Below, one piece after another: positions 20,075 to 30,254 of a stretch of DNA of 64,000 nucleotides. The notes below the pieces were generated by a model that worked only from the letters and a program-made list of their open reading frames with translations, was not told the origin of the DNA and did no database searches. Origin of the DNA: Aphanomyces cochlioides (lineage: Eukaryota; Oomycota; Saprolegniomycetes; Saprolegniales; Verrucalvaceae); assembly GCA_019828595.1 (NCBI GenBank), contig JAHQRK010000048.1, positions 62,001 through 126,000 of the forward strand, written 5' to 3'. The translations under genes and the position numbers were made by a program. Position 1 is the first letter of the stretch. Each line of letters begins with the position of its first letter.

Positions 20075-22501
20075 AAGGCATGTTATATTGCAACCTTTGA
20101 AGAAATTCACCTAAGTCACCCAAACCAATGGGAAAACTCAAAGTGGATTTTCTCGCGACCCACTTGGCCTTTTCATGCGTTTGATGGCTCGTTAGCCCCA
20201 GCTAACAGAGCTCTATGAACACACCAAGTAACTTTATCTCATGCCGAGTCGTTCACAAAATCGACTTGACTTTATCCGTTCACCCAAAATGGCAAAACTA
20301 TCGACAACTCTGGCATTGCTCTGACGATCATTTCAGACATTCTAATGGTCATCAGGGTTGCTAGACATCCCAAGCAGACAAACGCAAGCGTTAGATTGCA
20401 AAAAAGTGCAGTGGTTCTCTCACAACAACACTTTGAAAATTGTTACGACGTCTCCCCCTGGGGGCGAAATCTCAAAATCGAGTGCACACTTTTTGTTCGG
20501 GAAAATTGCGCCACGGTGCCTAAAAGATTCTCCCATGTCTCCTCCTCAAGATGTGCCAGTTTGCGAGTGCTCAAACCTCGCCAAACTCGCGAAACAAAAT
20601 TCGAAAGGAAATTCGACCCGGTGACACCCATTTTGAACCGGTTTCAACCCGTCACCAAAAGTGAAATTTCTCTCGACCTACTGCGTGGATTTCTACGTTT
20701 AGTGGCTTGTTATCTCAGTTGAATCGAGCTCTATGCCGACACCAACTAGCACATATTGCAGATCTATGGTTCAAAACCACGAACCCATTTTGGACTGTCA
20801 CCCAAACCGGTGAAACACCAGGACAACTCGAACGCTTTCCCTACGGTCACCGAGTGACATCTAGGGGTCTAGTGGGTGGCTCCACCACTTATTACGACTA
20901 GCCAAAGCGTTAGAACGCCCTGAAACATCCTGGTTTGCTCGCAATCCTCAATCCAAAATGTCAACCGCCCCTATCCACCGGCTACAAAACCTTAAGTCGG
21001 CTACAGGTCGCAAATCATTTCCTATCGACCGGCTATGACTCTTTTCCATCCTATCATGGCTAGACGAGTGTTTTAAGCCATCAAGAGCGATGATTGAAGC
21101 CCTGGAACCTACTTGCCGTCGCCCCGACAACTTTTGGTGAAATGGCTAAAACTCATCGGAATGGCTCCTGAACGCAAATCAACTCCGATCGCCCAACTTA
21201 GAGTTGGAGAGGCTCGAGAATGTCCTCGCGATGGATTTGAGCTATCAAGCACCATGATAGCAGCACAGGAACCCAACTTCCGATTCCAAACCATTTTGAG
21301 CCGATAAGGCTCCAAAACGACCATCGTAGCTCATTTCAGCTACACGACTCTATATGCACCGATTAATATGGTGCATCCACCGCTAGCCTCCATTGATGGA
21401 GGACACCAAGTATGGCTATCTATCTCATAGCCGTTCGGAAGTTATGACTCCTTCAAATTTGGCCGCCGAGACGCCCGATTGGAAAAACCACTGGTTTTGG
21501 CTAGCGCTCTCCCGCTACACACTACCTATGGCGATTCTAATGGTGCGCTATCCTTCGTACGTATCGTCGCTACGATTCTGCCAAGTGGCTCCATGCACCG
21601 CGGCGCCGTTCGAAATCCAGCTCCGACGATGCTCGCGCTCGAGACCTATCCGCGCATGGCGCATGTCAAAATGGCACCTCCCAAATATTTTACCCTTTTT
21701 TATTATTTTTGGGAGGTTTACCCCAAAAGCCCAACCCACAAGGGATTTTCCCTCTATCTCGCCACCTTCAACTCCGACGAAGACGCTCCTGAAATCAACT
21801 TTGCTTGTCATGGAACGACCGACCTCGTTGATTTTTTTGGCTGGTCAAATCGTCCAAGAACATTTTATTTTGGATGGTCTTTTCTCTCAAACCCAGCTTT
21901 TCCCATGGTTCCAGCGATTTAATTCGGCCTCCTGAGGTCGAATTAAATTGGCCACGACCTTTTTGGATTTTTTGGGTCCTACCTCTTGCCAATTTATTTT
22001 CCTTGGGCCTGATTTTACTCTGTTTCGACCCTTTTGTCAATTTTTGGCCTTCCTCTCCTGTCGATTTATTTATTCATGGATCGACCCCAACTCAAGCTTT
22101 TATTTACTTGGCCTTTTTCACTGCGTACCTCCACTTGGAATTTTTATCAAGACTTTTGTATACAAATTTTCAAGTCCTCCACAGTCAACCCGAAATTGCC
22201 TCGTATCTCGCCACCACCAACTCGGATCAAGATGGTCATGAAAAGAAAGTTGCTTGTATGGCTCTTCTCTATACTCTTGAATTTTTTCACAGCCTGAATC
22301 GCCATGCAACATTTTCTTTCTGCCATGGTTCCTCCAAATTACCCCACACCCAAGTCTATTTCGGTTAAGCAACACTGGACGATTTTCCACAAGAACCTTC
22401 CAAGGTCACATTTCGCAACACATATTTATTATGCGACCTATGAAGCCAAAATCGAAAGTCTAGTTTGCGGCCCTTTTGGGCCATATTAATTCTTTAATAT
22501 A
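20075..22501 (+). other. LINE 3' region with an internal diverged repeat and terminal hairpin
   Basis: A 2.4-kb tail without a convincing gene. Sequence around 21745-21915 (TATCTCGCCACC, then CAACTC, then a CCATGGTTCC word) recurs in diverged form around 22203-22330, so an about 130-170-bp unit is duplicated at about 450-bp spacing. A perfect GGCCC-TTTT-GGGCC hairpin lies at 22469-22482, about 20 bp from the element end, and the last bases are AT-rich. LINE RTs often recognise a 3' stem-loop, so the hairpin may be that signal (inference). Confidence 0.5.
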
Positions 22502-22527
22502 CTCAGTTAACCACACCATCATTTCAG
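22502..22527 (+). repeat. Right target-site duplication of the LINE
   Basis: Matches 15251-15278 except for a 2-bp gap. It immediately follows the AT-rich end of the LINE. Confidence 0.75.
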
Positions 22528-23750
22528 TATCATAAACACTCCAAACAACACAAATTGTATTTGAAAAAAGGCGAACTTAGCTTATTCTCCAGCTTCGACT
22601 GTAGTTCGTAAGCCAGAACTCAATTTGTACAAACGAGACGAAACAGAAAAGTTATCCTGACGAGCGAGTGGGCTCGATTGAATCACGCTTTTTTCCCATC
22701 ATTCTTTTTTGAAAAATTCAAGTTCTCCAAGCCAACAATACGTTTCGTTGTTAATTAGGAGGAAACTTCATTCTTGAGACAAACTAATGCACTTTCAGGT
22801 CGCCAATGCAGACTTCAGCTCATTCTATCACCTGGATTTCATATTCACTGAATATGATGACACCAAGCGTCTTGCTCATCCGGCATGTATGACGAGTGTT
22901 TGTGTAATAGCTAAGTTGGAGTCTCGAGACAGTTTCAACATGAGATTTTAATGCGCTGGGACGAATACCTCAGTAAGACTTGCAATAGGATTCAACGTTT
23001 CGTACAATCAACAGTCGTTTACTGCTCACATTGTGCCGTCTAGTGTACATGTCCAAATGGAACGACAATATTGTGCTCAAAGAGACAGCAGTTGTGCATC
23101 GCAAAATTTCTCGTGTAGCTGGTGATGTTTAGTTTTCTCAAGGTGCTTTGAACCTACCACCGCTTTGAAACGCGCATTTGCTCATGAGTAAAGCCCCGGA
23201 GCCGCCTATTAGTCGGTCAGCTCTCACCGTGCACATATAACGTCATCGTGGTGACACCCTCCAGCGACGGAACAAGCGCAATCCATCCAAATACATGTCG
23301 ATATTATCAAGTAAACACTCCGGTCAACTTGCCAAGGATTCGATCCGACTAGAGTCTACAAAGTTTCAGATGCATAAATTGAATGCGATGAGCTTTCAAG
23401 TGATATCAATGGGATGGACAATGCGAAACGTTAGTACAACTTGTACTACTAACGTTTAGCTTGTACTGTACAAGCCTGTCCAGAGTGGAGAAGCGACCAT
23501 TATTGTTAAAAGCTTGCTTGACGTTCTACAATAGCAAAGAAGTCAGCGACATCTACAATTGTTAACAAAAGTGTGCTATCAAAAAGTCGAAGTCTATCAA
23601 AAAGCCGAAACCAATCGACAGTGCCATGTGATGTATTTTGACTGACAGTGGCGCATATTCTCTAACTAGGATGTGGTGGGTTCCCTTCTCACTTGTGAAT
23701 CCTGTCTGCCCTGTTCACTTTGCAAAGTTCACGACGTGTGGGCAAGAGGA
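22528..23750. other. Noncoding interval
   Basis: No protein-like frame on either strand. A short imperfect palindrome (ACGTTAGTACAACTTGTACTACTAACGT-like, read in two halves) lies at about 23428-23456. Nothing else recognised. Confidence 0.5.
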
Positions 23751-25069
23751 ATGAAGCGAAACCTAGAGGATCTACCAGGCTGGTCGGCAATGCCAGTCGA
23801 CGTCATTGTTATGATTGCCTTTGCCATCTCTAGTCCAACAGATCTAGTCGCTTTTCTGCAGGCGCTCCAGCCTTATAAACTCCTGGGTCCCTTGGAACAT
23901 CTTTACAACTTGACAACGATATGCCAACTCGACGACCTGTGGCCATCCTTGCGACTCACGTCTGAGCATCTCGTCTCTCCAAATCGATCTTCTTACGAGG
24001 AAATTGCCAAGTATTACTCCAACGTCGTGGTCCAGAATATGTCTGAAGTCGAGAGGCTCAAGACATATCTCCATGACAAAGCCAATATTCAATAGACTTT
24101 TACAACGTCGCCGTTGACTGTGGAGATTGTGGAGTCTTGGGTATATCTGACCATAACAAGCATCGTCATAACGAATGACTTTTGCGCTGCCGCCGGGTTG
24201 GAAAGAGGCTGTATTCCGTCTACGAGGCTTGACATCATTGAAAATATTCAATCAGACGGAGCCCATGCACGATATTTATGCTTTGGCAGCTGAGAGCGAG
24301 CACCTCGTCGAGCTTGAAATCTACGCCATGGAAGAGGTCGTGCAGTCGTCTACTCTGCTCAATATCATAATATATGATTAGGTCGTCTCCCCGTCCGTTC
24401 GATTGAATTCCGGGGAGGAGATTGGAATGGATTTGATGATGACGCCGTGAGAAATTCTTTTTACAAAGCTATTTTTGATTGCCCCACGCTTGAAAAGGTC
24501 GTGCTGAACGAGTGCAATGTTGCAAATGTCGATTGTTGGGCTGTTTCCATGACGATGTTGGAAATTACAGCGGTTAGTCAGAGCAATATGGACTCTAGAT
24601 TTATGAAAGATTTTGTCTGTCGATTGGAAACGTCGAGGCTGGCCCATGTCAGCTTGAACAATAACAACGACGAAAACAGCGATGGCATCGAAGCTTTGTT
24701 GAGAAAATTACCCCGAAGGTGAAACACTTGGAATTGTGGTATATTACCATGAGCTGTACAGCATGGACCAAACTGGTTCCGCTCTTTGAACATTGCACTC
24801 TGGAAACCTTGTCAATAGATGCTGACTTGTTTGACACTGTCAGCATGGACTTATTTGCGTCGGCCCTTCAAAACAACCATACGATCTATGAATTAACTGT
24901 GCCGAACACCAATGTGTACGTCCCCGTCTTGCAGCGCTTGATTGAAGCCATGACCCATCCCAATCGATGCGTGCAAACGAAACGAATCGACTCACTCCAA
25001 TGGGCACCCGAGACGACACCCTTGGAAGTATATGCTGCTGAACGTGGTGGTGAATTGGTATTTGAATAA
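23751..25069 (+). pseudogene. F-box/LRR-like family protein, pseudogene
   Basis: Starts at ATG 23751 with MKRNLEDLPGWSAMPVD, then the family block FLQALQPYKLLGPLEHLYNL and SSYEEIAKYYSNVVVQN. A TAG at 24093-24095 stands where a paralog (41385 copy) has Trp (IQ-stop versus IEW). Register changes follow near 24175, 24380-24440 and 24715. Each segment still aligns with the family: LRGLTSLKIF, FDCPTLEKVVLNECNV, MKHLELWYITMS, NNHTIYELTVPNTNVYVPVLQRLIEAMTHP, and the RGGELVFE end at 25069. It covers full length from N- to C-terminus, so it is a decayed complete copy rather than a fragment. Confidence 0.7.
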
Positions 25070-25103
25070 ACACCCACTTTGAAAAAACAATATTCAAAGT
25101 TTT

Positions 25104-25715
25104 TCAGCTTTTTGAGAGCATGAACAACGGCTCTACGACTTGCATGATGGTTGATTGCTTGATTTTTCTTGAGCCTGTTCCTTGGCGGAAAGCACGGAGA
25201 ATCCATTCCCGCACTTTAAAAATCTCAACTCGTGTGGATTTTATTGTATTTTCGATGGTACTTGCCAGTCCGTACCCCCTGACTCCCTCGTTTAGATCAG
25301 TAGCTCCTAGCTGTTTCCACTTTTTCCTCATGCTTGCAAGCAAGTCGCTTCAGGAGCTCGCAAGGTGCGCAGCTCTTCAATGCGAGCAAAGTTATTGAAT
25401 TGAGCTGCGGCTGTATGTCGTCGTCGACACTTGAATGTGGCTATGGGAGCGCAAACACATTGTGATTTCCGACTGAAATTATGGTGTCGTGCTGAGTTCA
25501 GATATCTCAGTCGAAGAATGGAGTCAATCTACTTAACGCTGATCTCGTCGCTGAATACTTTGAATACACTTGATGGAAATGTCCATGCTGGCATCGATCT
25601 GTCCAACACGCTTTGGATATTTGCAGGACAAAATTTGAAGTCCAGCGACCACCTGGTCCCCTTCCCAAGCTTGAAAATCACGATGCAAGCAATCGTTCAA
25701 AGTTGAGGGACTCAC
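25104..25715 (-). other. Two small protein-like minus-strand segments, unidentified
   Basis: The minus-strand frame 25343-25104 (ATG at about 25331; RKKWKQLGATDLNEG, then VEIFKVREWILRAFRQG) and the frame 25715-25533 (FQAWEGDQVVAGLQILS) look more protein-like than their neighbours, and could be exons or remnants of one gene convergent with the pseudogene on the left. I cannot name a family or define splice sites, so I do not call a gene. Confidence 0.25.
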
Positions 25716-25969
25716 GTAAAAGCCACGGCGCGAACGCTTGCGACCACACGATTTCCCGGTTTATCCATCGATAATGGCGGTGTCTATTCAATTTTGCGAG
25801 ATCCTGTCGGCTCCGTTGCCTGTTTTCACCTTGCATGAATCAGTCAATCTCGCCGATTGAGAAATCTCACCAGTTACAAATATATCGAAAATTTGTATGA
25901 CGAGACGAGAAGGAATGGCACTTTTCAGCACAGAAAGCACGAAAAGTCACTTTGTGTCGTCAGCATCCG

Positions 25970-27436
25970 ATGTCCATTTTACAATTATCCATGGTCAGTC
26001 TACCGCGTCGTATTGTCTTGACGAACGTTGGCTCGCGAGGGGACGTACAGCCGTATTGCCTCGTTGGGAAAGCCCTCGAAGCTCGTGGCCATCACGTTAC
26101 GATTGCAGCCGAGAAGCGAGTCGAGAAAATCGTCGTCAACGAGTACAAGCTGCCTTTTCGATGTATCGCGGGAGATTTTGTCGGCATCTTGTTCGATCCA
26201 GACTACACGGAACGCCTCTACCGTGCGCGCAACTTTGAATTCCTAAGGATGACTGGCGAATGGACTCAGCGATTCGATGTCGACAGATCGGAGCTCCAAG
26301 CTTCTATCGTTGCTGCGCTAGAGGGCGCAGAAGTCGTCGTCTCTGGCTATTTGAATGCGTTGTACACCTACAGCATCTGCGAGGCCAATGGAGCGACGTG
26401 GATTCCGCTCTACTTGGGGAACGCTGCGCTTCCGACGAGCGAATTTCCCCACTGGCTTGTCGAAGATTTGACATTTGGGTTCTCCTGCTTGAACAAATGG
26501 GGGCATTCCATGATCACGCAAAAACTTTGGTCTGACCGTCGCGACGAAGTCAATCGCTGGCGCCAAGAAACGCTCAAACTACCACCGATCACTTCGAAAT
26601 TTGGCATTGTCGACTCGATGCTTGCCAATGAATCCATCACGATTTTGGATGCGTGTTCACTTGTGCTCTCTGGGCCTCATCAACGCGTGCCACTGGATTA
26701 TCCTCCGGGGAAATTAAACTCTGTTGGATTTATCTTTCCACCGGAGGATGAACCAGGCTCCGACGCTCTCCAGGTATAATAATGTCATCACACTTCACAA
26801 TCCTGACTCTGCGCTAGGCATTCTTGAAAGCGAGTGATCTCCCAGTTATTTACATTGGCTTTGGGAGCATGCCGGTGCTAGAGCCTTTGGCTCTAGTTCA
26901 GCTAGCGATTCAAGTGTGCCAAAATGCCAAGTGCCGCTGCATCATCGTCACTGGATCGACAGTAAACAAGCTGACCGAGTGCACTGCCTTGGCTTCAACC
27001 CATGCCGATACGATCTTCTTGGAAACCAATGTGGTTTCGCACATGTGGCTCTTTCCACGGATGAGTTGTCTATTGCATCATTGTGGAATGGGCACAACTG
27101 GCGTTGCCCTTCGAAGTGGTAAATTTATTCCAGCGATGTGAATTTTAAGCGTCTAACATCAATCTAGGAACGCCTCAAATTCCATGCCCCAAGTTTATTG
27201 ATCAACCGCACAATGCCAAGGTTTTGGTCCAGCTCGGCGTCGCTCTTCAGTCGCTTTCAGGTGACAAGATGACTGTACAGAATGTTACCCGTGCGGTCCA
27301 ACAAGTCCTTGCCAACGAACGCAACGTCCAAGGCAGAGCCAAGGAAGTGGGTGCGATCGTTGCGAACGAGAGCGACAATAACTTGGAGCGCATCAGCGAC
27401 TTGATCTTGGCAGCCCCTCCTACATTTGCATGCTGA
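25970..27436 (+). CDS. UDP-sugar-dependent glycosyltransferase, sterol glucosyltransferase-like
   Basis: Three exons, 25970-26773, 26818-27118 and 27168-27436, joined across introns of 44 and 49 bp (GTATAA..GCTAG and GTAAAT..TCTAG), give 457 residues in one frame. The N-terminal Rossmann fold begins RRIVLTNVGSRGDVQPY, the hallmark of GT1/GT28 sterol 3-beta-glucosyltransferase-like enzymes. The C-terminal donor site is in exons 2-3: VIYIGFGSM, then HHCGMGTTG and TPQIPCPKFIDQP. Relatives usually read HHGGAGTT here, so the Cys at the third position is unusual. Such enzymes move a sugar from a UDP-sugar to a sterol or other lipid at membranes. Substrate is not visible in sequence. A second in-frame ATG at 25991 is an alternative start. 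The 3' end is partly duplicated at 28919. Confidence 0.85.
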
Positions 27437-27439
27437 CAG

Positions 27440-27760
27440 AGTTGCCAATCTGCTGATAGATAGCTCCGATGCAACTACTTCAATCATCATTTCATTGGCA
27501 TTAAAGCATCGAACTAGTCCTTTGGGATAAGCTTTGACCAAAAAGCTCTCAACATTTTCTACTTCGTAATTTCCGATTGTTTGGAGCTGGGAAATGACTG
27601 AAAAGCTCCAACTGTGCTCCAAATTCCAGCGAAATGAAACTCCATCCATTACTTCTATTTCATTGGCTAGTGGGTGAAGAAAATGGATTTAATTGGTCAT
27701 AAATCGCACCCTTTGCACTGCGCGGTTTATCGTCAATGTCATCGTTGTCAATCATGTCCG
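27440..27760 (-). pseudogene. C-terminal fragment of a START-like or related protein, convergent to the glycosyltransferase
   Basis: The minus strand reads WRLE-like sequence followed by NYEVENVESFLVKAYPKGL and FNANEMMIE. The same block, diverged, is read from the minus strand at 29027-29400. The pattern is reminiscent of the C-terminal end of START-domain-like proteins that are numerous in Saprolegniales, but this is a weak assignment. The frame runs on antisense into the glycosyltransferase exon 3, which is probably chance. No N-terminal part was found in the 800 bp to the right, so this is a fragment. Confidence 0.3.
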
Positions 27761-28609
27761 CAGCTAGCACGAAAGTGAGTTGCCGCCATCAGTCATGTTA
27801 GCATCACTGGAGAAAAGAGCTATGGCGTTTAAGCCGATTAACACGTGACCGAGAGTTCTAGGTGAGTATTCATGCCAGTTGGCCCAAGCGGGTGGGATAT
27901 GTCAACCTTTGAATTCAACATTTTCACTGCGATCCCGTAGCGGCTCCAATTCGCTGGTTTGTGGCGCGAGGGGTTGAAGCAATTCCATTTGACACAAGTT
28001 TATTGCAACACATGAAACAGACTCCAGTCAACATGAATATTGATATCCCCATTTATATTTGAATAACTTAAATGATCGTGTAGTTTTCAAGTCGATCCTT
28101 TCTAGATGACGTTGCTGGTACGTCATTGTGAGTTCAACGTGGGCAACACATCCAAACGTCAGTATCTTCAAATGTTTCTTGATTCACTAAATGCTAGAAA
28201 TGCCTTTCTCCAAGACTCTAAAGCTCCAGGCAATTGGCATTGATCCTCATGTCAAGATTTCAACAGTCTCATTCAATACATCGATAATTTTGGGCTCTCT
28301 AGTACAATGGAGGAAACCTCTCAGAGAGGGAAATATACCCTAGCATTCTCTGAAATCACATCGGATGTGTCGCTTCAGGAGCAGAAAATGTGCAGTGTCT
28401 TCTTATGTCGGTTAGTCATTTTCCCAGGTGGATATTGCTAGAAAACTGAAAAGGAGATTGATTGGACAATTATTGAAATAATGTGTTTTGGTTGGCTGAT
28501 CTAGAGAAAGTGCAATTTGTGTCATGCGATTGATTATTGATAGTCCTTGCATAAAGTGACAGTTGACGCTCCACAGCGCTGGACCTCTTTTCATTTTGGC
28601 AGATTGACA
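27761..28609. other. Noncoding interval
   Basis: Nothing recognisable on either strand. Confidence 0.5.
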
Positions 28610-28918
28610 ATGGAGAGACCAAAAGTGTTGATATCGTTGTCCTCGAGAATACCTGCTGGAATTTTGGTCACGAATGGCTTTTCACCTGCCCAATGCAGCC
28701 GACATGGTAGTGAAAGTAATACGCTCGTTCATTGACTTGGGCCCATACGACCAGTTATATCAATTGGGGTTCAAATGTGGCCACATAACCTAATGACCCG
28801 CCTTCAAGCTCACTTCGTCAACGTTGACAACCCAAAATTGCCATGTACTCCTCGAATATCGCGGTCACAGACTTTACTGATACCATGTGGCTTGTTAAAT
28901 ACCTGAATCCACAAGCAA
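28610..28918 (+). pseudogene. N-terminal fragment of the F-box/LRR-like family
   Basis: ATG at 28610 followed by MERPKVLISLSSRIPAGIL matches the family start (basic residue after Met, then a hydrophobic F-box-like helix). After a register change come ADMVVKVIRSF, DLGPYDQLYQL and, after stops, SNIAVTDFTD and MWLVKYLNPQA, which parallel TDFTNVRWLKKHLNQ in the 41385 copy. The homology stops abruptly at 28918, where sequence copied from the glycosyltransferase 3' end begins. Confidence 0.6.
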
Positions 28919-29400
28919 GTCGGTGCGATCGTTGCGAAAGAGAGTGACAACAACTTGAAGCGTATGAGAGATTTACAATTGCAAAGTGGTCAATTTTACT
29001 GATAACTATCAGTAACGTGATGTTAATAGCTCCGAACCAACAGCACTGTACATTGTAGTTCAATCATCATTTCATTGGCATTAAAGTATCGAAGAAGTCC
29101 TTCGGGATAAACTTTGATAAAAGTGCTCTCGGCCTTTCCAACTTGATTCCCGGCAGTTGGACAATCAGACGGAAGCAGGATTGTCTCGCTGACAGTGACA
29201 TATGCTACACAGTAAGCTGAAACTGCGGTCCAAATTACTTCCAGCACTTTTATGTACTTTGTTTGATCAACGACGGGCGAATTTTGGTGATGTCTGTTTC
29301 ACTGATTACAATGCGCCAGTGTACCTTTCTTCTGGTATCATCGTACTCAACTGTTCACTCCGATTTACCAGGTCATAAACCGCATCATTAGACACGAAAA
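28919..29400. repeat. Partial duplication of the glycosyltransferase 3' end and its convergent neighbour
   Basis: 28919-28975 repeats the last coding part of the glycosyltransferase (27347-27411: GTGCGATCGTTGCGAA followed by GAGAG.GACAA.AACTTG). 29027-29140 repeats 27461-27600 (CAATCATCATTTCATTGGC, then ATTAAAG.ATCGAA). Similarity continues weakly to about 29400 (TTTATGACC near 29372 versus 27697). The copy is diverged by point changes and small indels. It lies about 1.57 kb from its source in the same orientation. Confidence 0.65.
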
Positions 29401-30254
29401 CTCTCACGAAAAATATAATTTTTATAGGATATTGTCAAAAGTGATATTTTCATGACTCGTTTTCATGGTCATGAAAACTCAAGAGAAAACCTCTAGAAAT
29501 GGAATATCTCGAAATATGATAAAGACATTTATTATTCCATGCAATGCACCTGACACAATCTATTTTCATGCATGACGCTGCATGAATGGATATGCGAGAA
29601 AATAATGCTTCTGCAAAGCCGCAAATCGATGAACAAGCACTTATGCACACTGATATGTCGAGTGACCGGTTTTAAGAAGAAGTTCATGTCTTTCACCTTC
29701 AATTTTCAACGAGATGTGGTGTATGATTTGCTCCACCATTCCTTGTCCACTCTGTCCTATGATATTTTTCATGATTGAATTACCAGTATTTGCGAAACGC
29801 GCTCAAAAATTATAATGAAAAATATCATGACAAAGTGTCTGATGAGATTTTTCGTGAGAATGGCAAATTGCGAAATCTCTCTATTATTGGAGAGTAATAT
29901 GGATGAATATCATCGTTTCTCCGACCCTATATACTTTAACTATGTCCCATTTTGTCCAATGAACCGCGCCAGGTAGATACTGACCCAATCAGAATTTTAA
30001 TCCTGGTCACGACACTCTTCCTGTCCAATCAAATTTATTAGGGTTAGGTAAGTAGGGTGAGTCGGGTCTCCGACATCGAAAAGTCGGAGGATATGAAAAA
30101 ATGTGAGTATGCATATACAAATTTAAAGAGCATCACATATCTAAGACATATTTGATCATCGTCCGACTACCAGCTATATCCTGATAGCACAGGCTGTTAT
30201 TCGAATTTCGCAGTCCACAGGGAGGCATTTTTCTTGTTCTGCGCACCCCAATCA
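29401..30254. other. AT-rich noncoding interval
   Basis: No gene. A 12-bp inverted pair CTCACGAAAAAT (29403-29414) and ATTTTTCGTGAG (29847-29858) could be ends of a decayed miniature element, but no target duplication was found. Near 30046 is a short telomere-like TTAGGGTTAGG, and near 30070 a CCGAC-loop-GTCGG hairpin. Confidence 0.4.

Larger units (their letters stand above)
15279..22501 (+). mobile_element. Non-LTR retrotransposon (LINE, APE-type) with intact ORF2
   Basis: The element has two ORFs: a small ORF1 (15316-15888), and an uninterrupted ORF2 (15989-20074) with endonuclease, reverse transcriptase and a C-terminal zinc knuckle. These are followed by a 2.4-kb 3' region ending near a hairpin. 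Both ends are defined by a 26/28-bp direct repeat (15251-15278 and 22502-22527). The left boundary is only 37 bp before the first ORF1 ATG, and the upstream 10 codons are also open, so 5' truncation during insertion is possible. ORF2 intactness plus a nearly perfect target duplication indicate a rather recent insertion. The clade (L1/Tx1-like) is inferred from domain order. Confidence 0.85.

Noticed and set aside
21393..22368. ORFs of 147-180 codons in the LINE 3' region
   Set aside because: Overlapping registers, composition typical of CT-rich noncoding sequence, no domain; treated as untranslated, though an internal duplication is reported.
29403..29858. Possible miniature element with 12-bp inverted ends
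   Set aside because: No target duplication and the similarity does not extend beyond 12-13 bp in AT-rich sequence.
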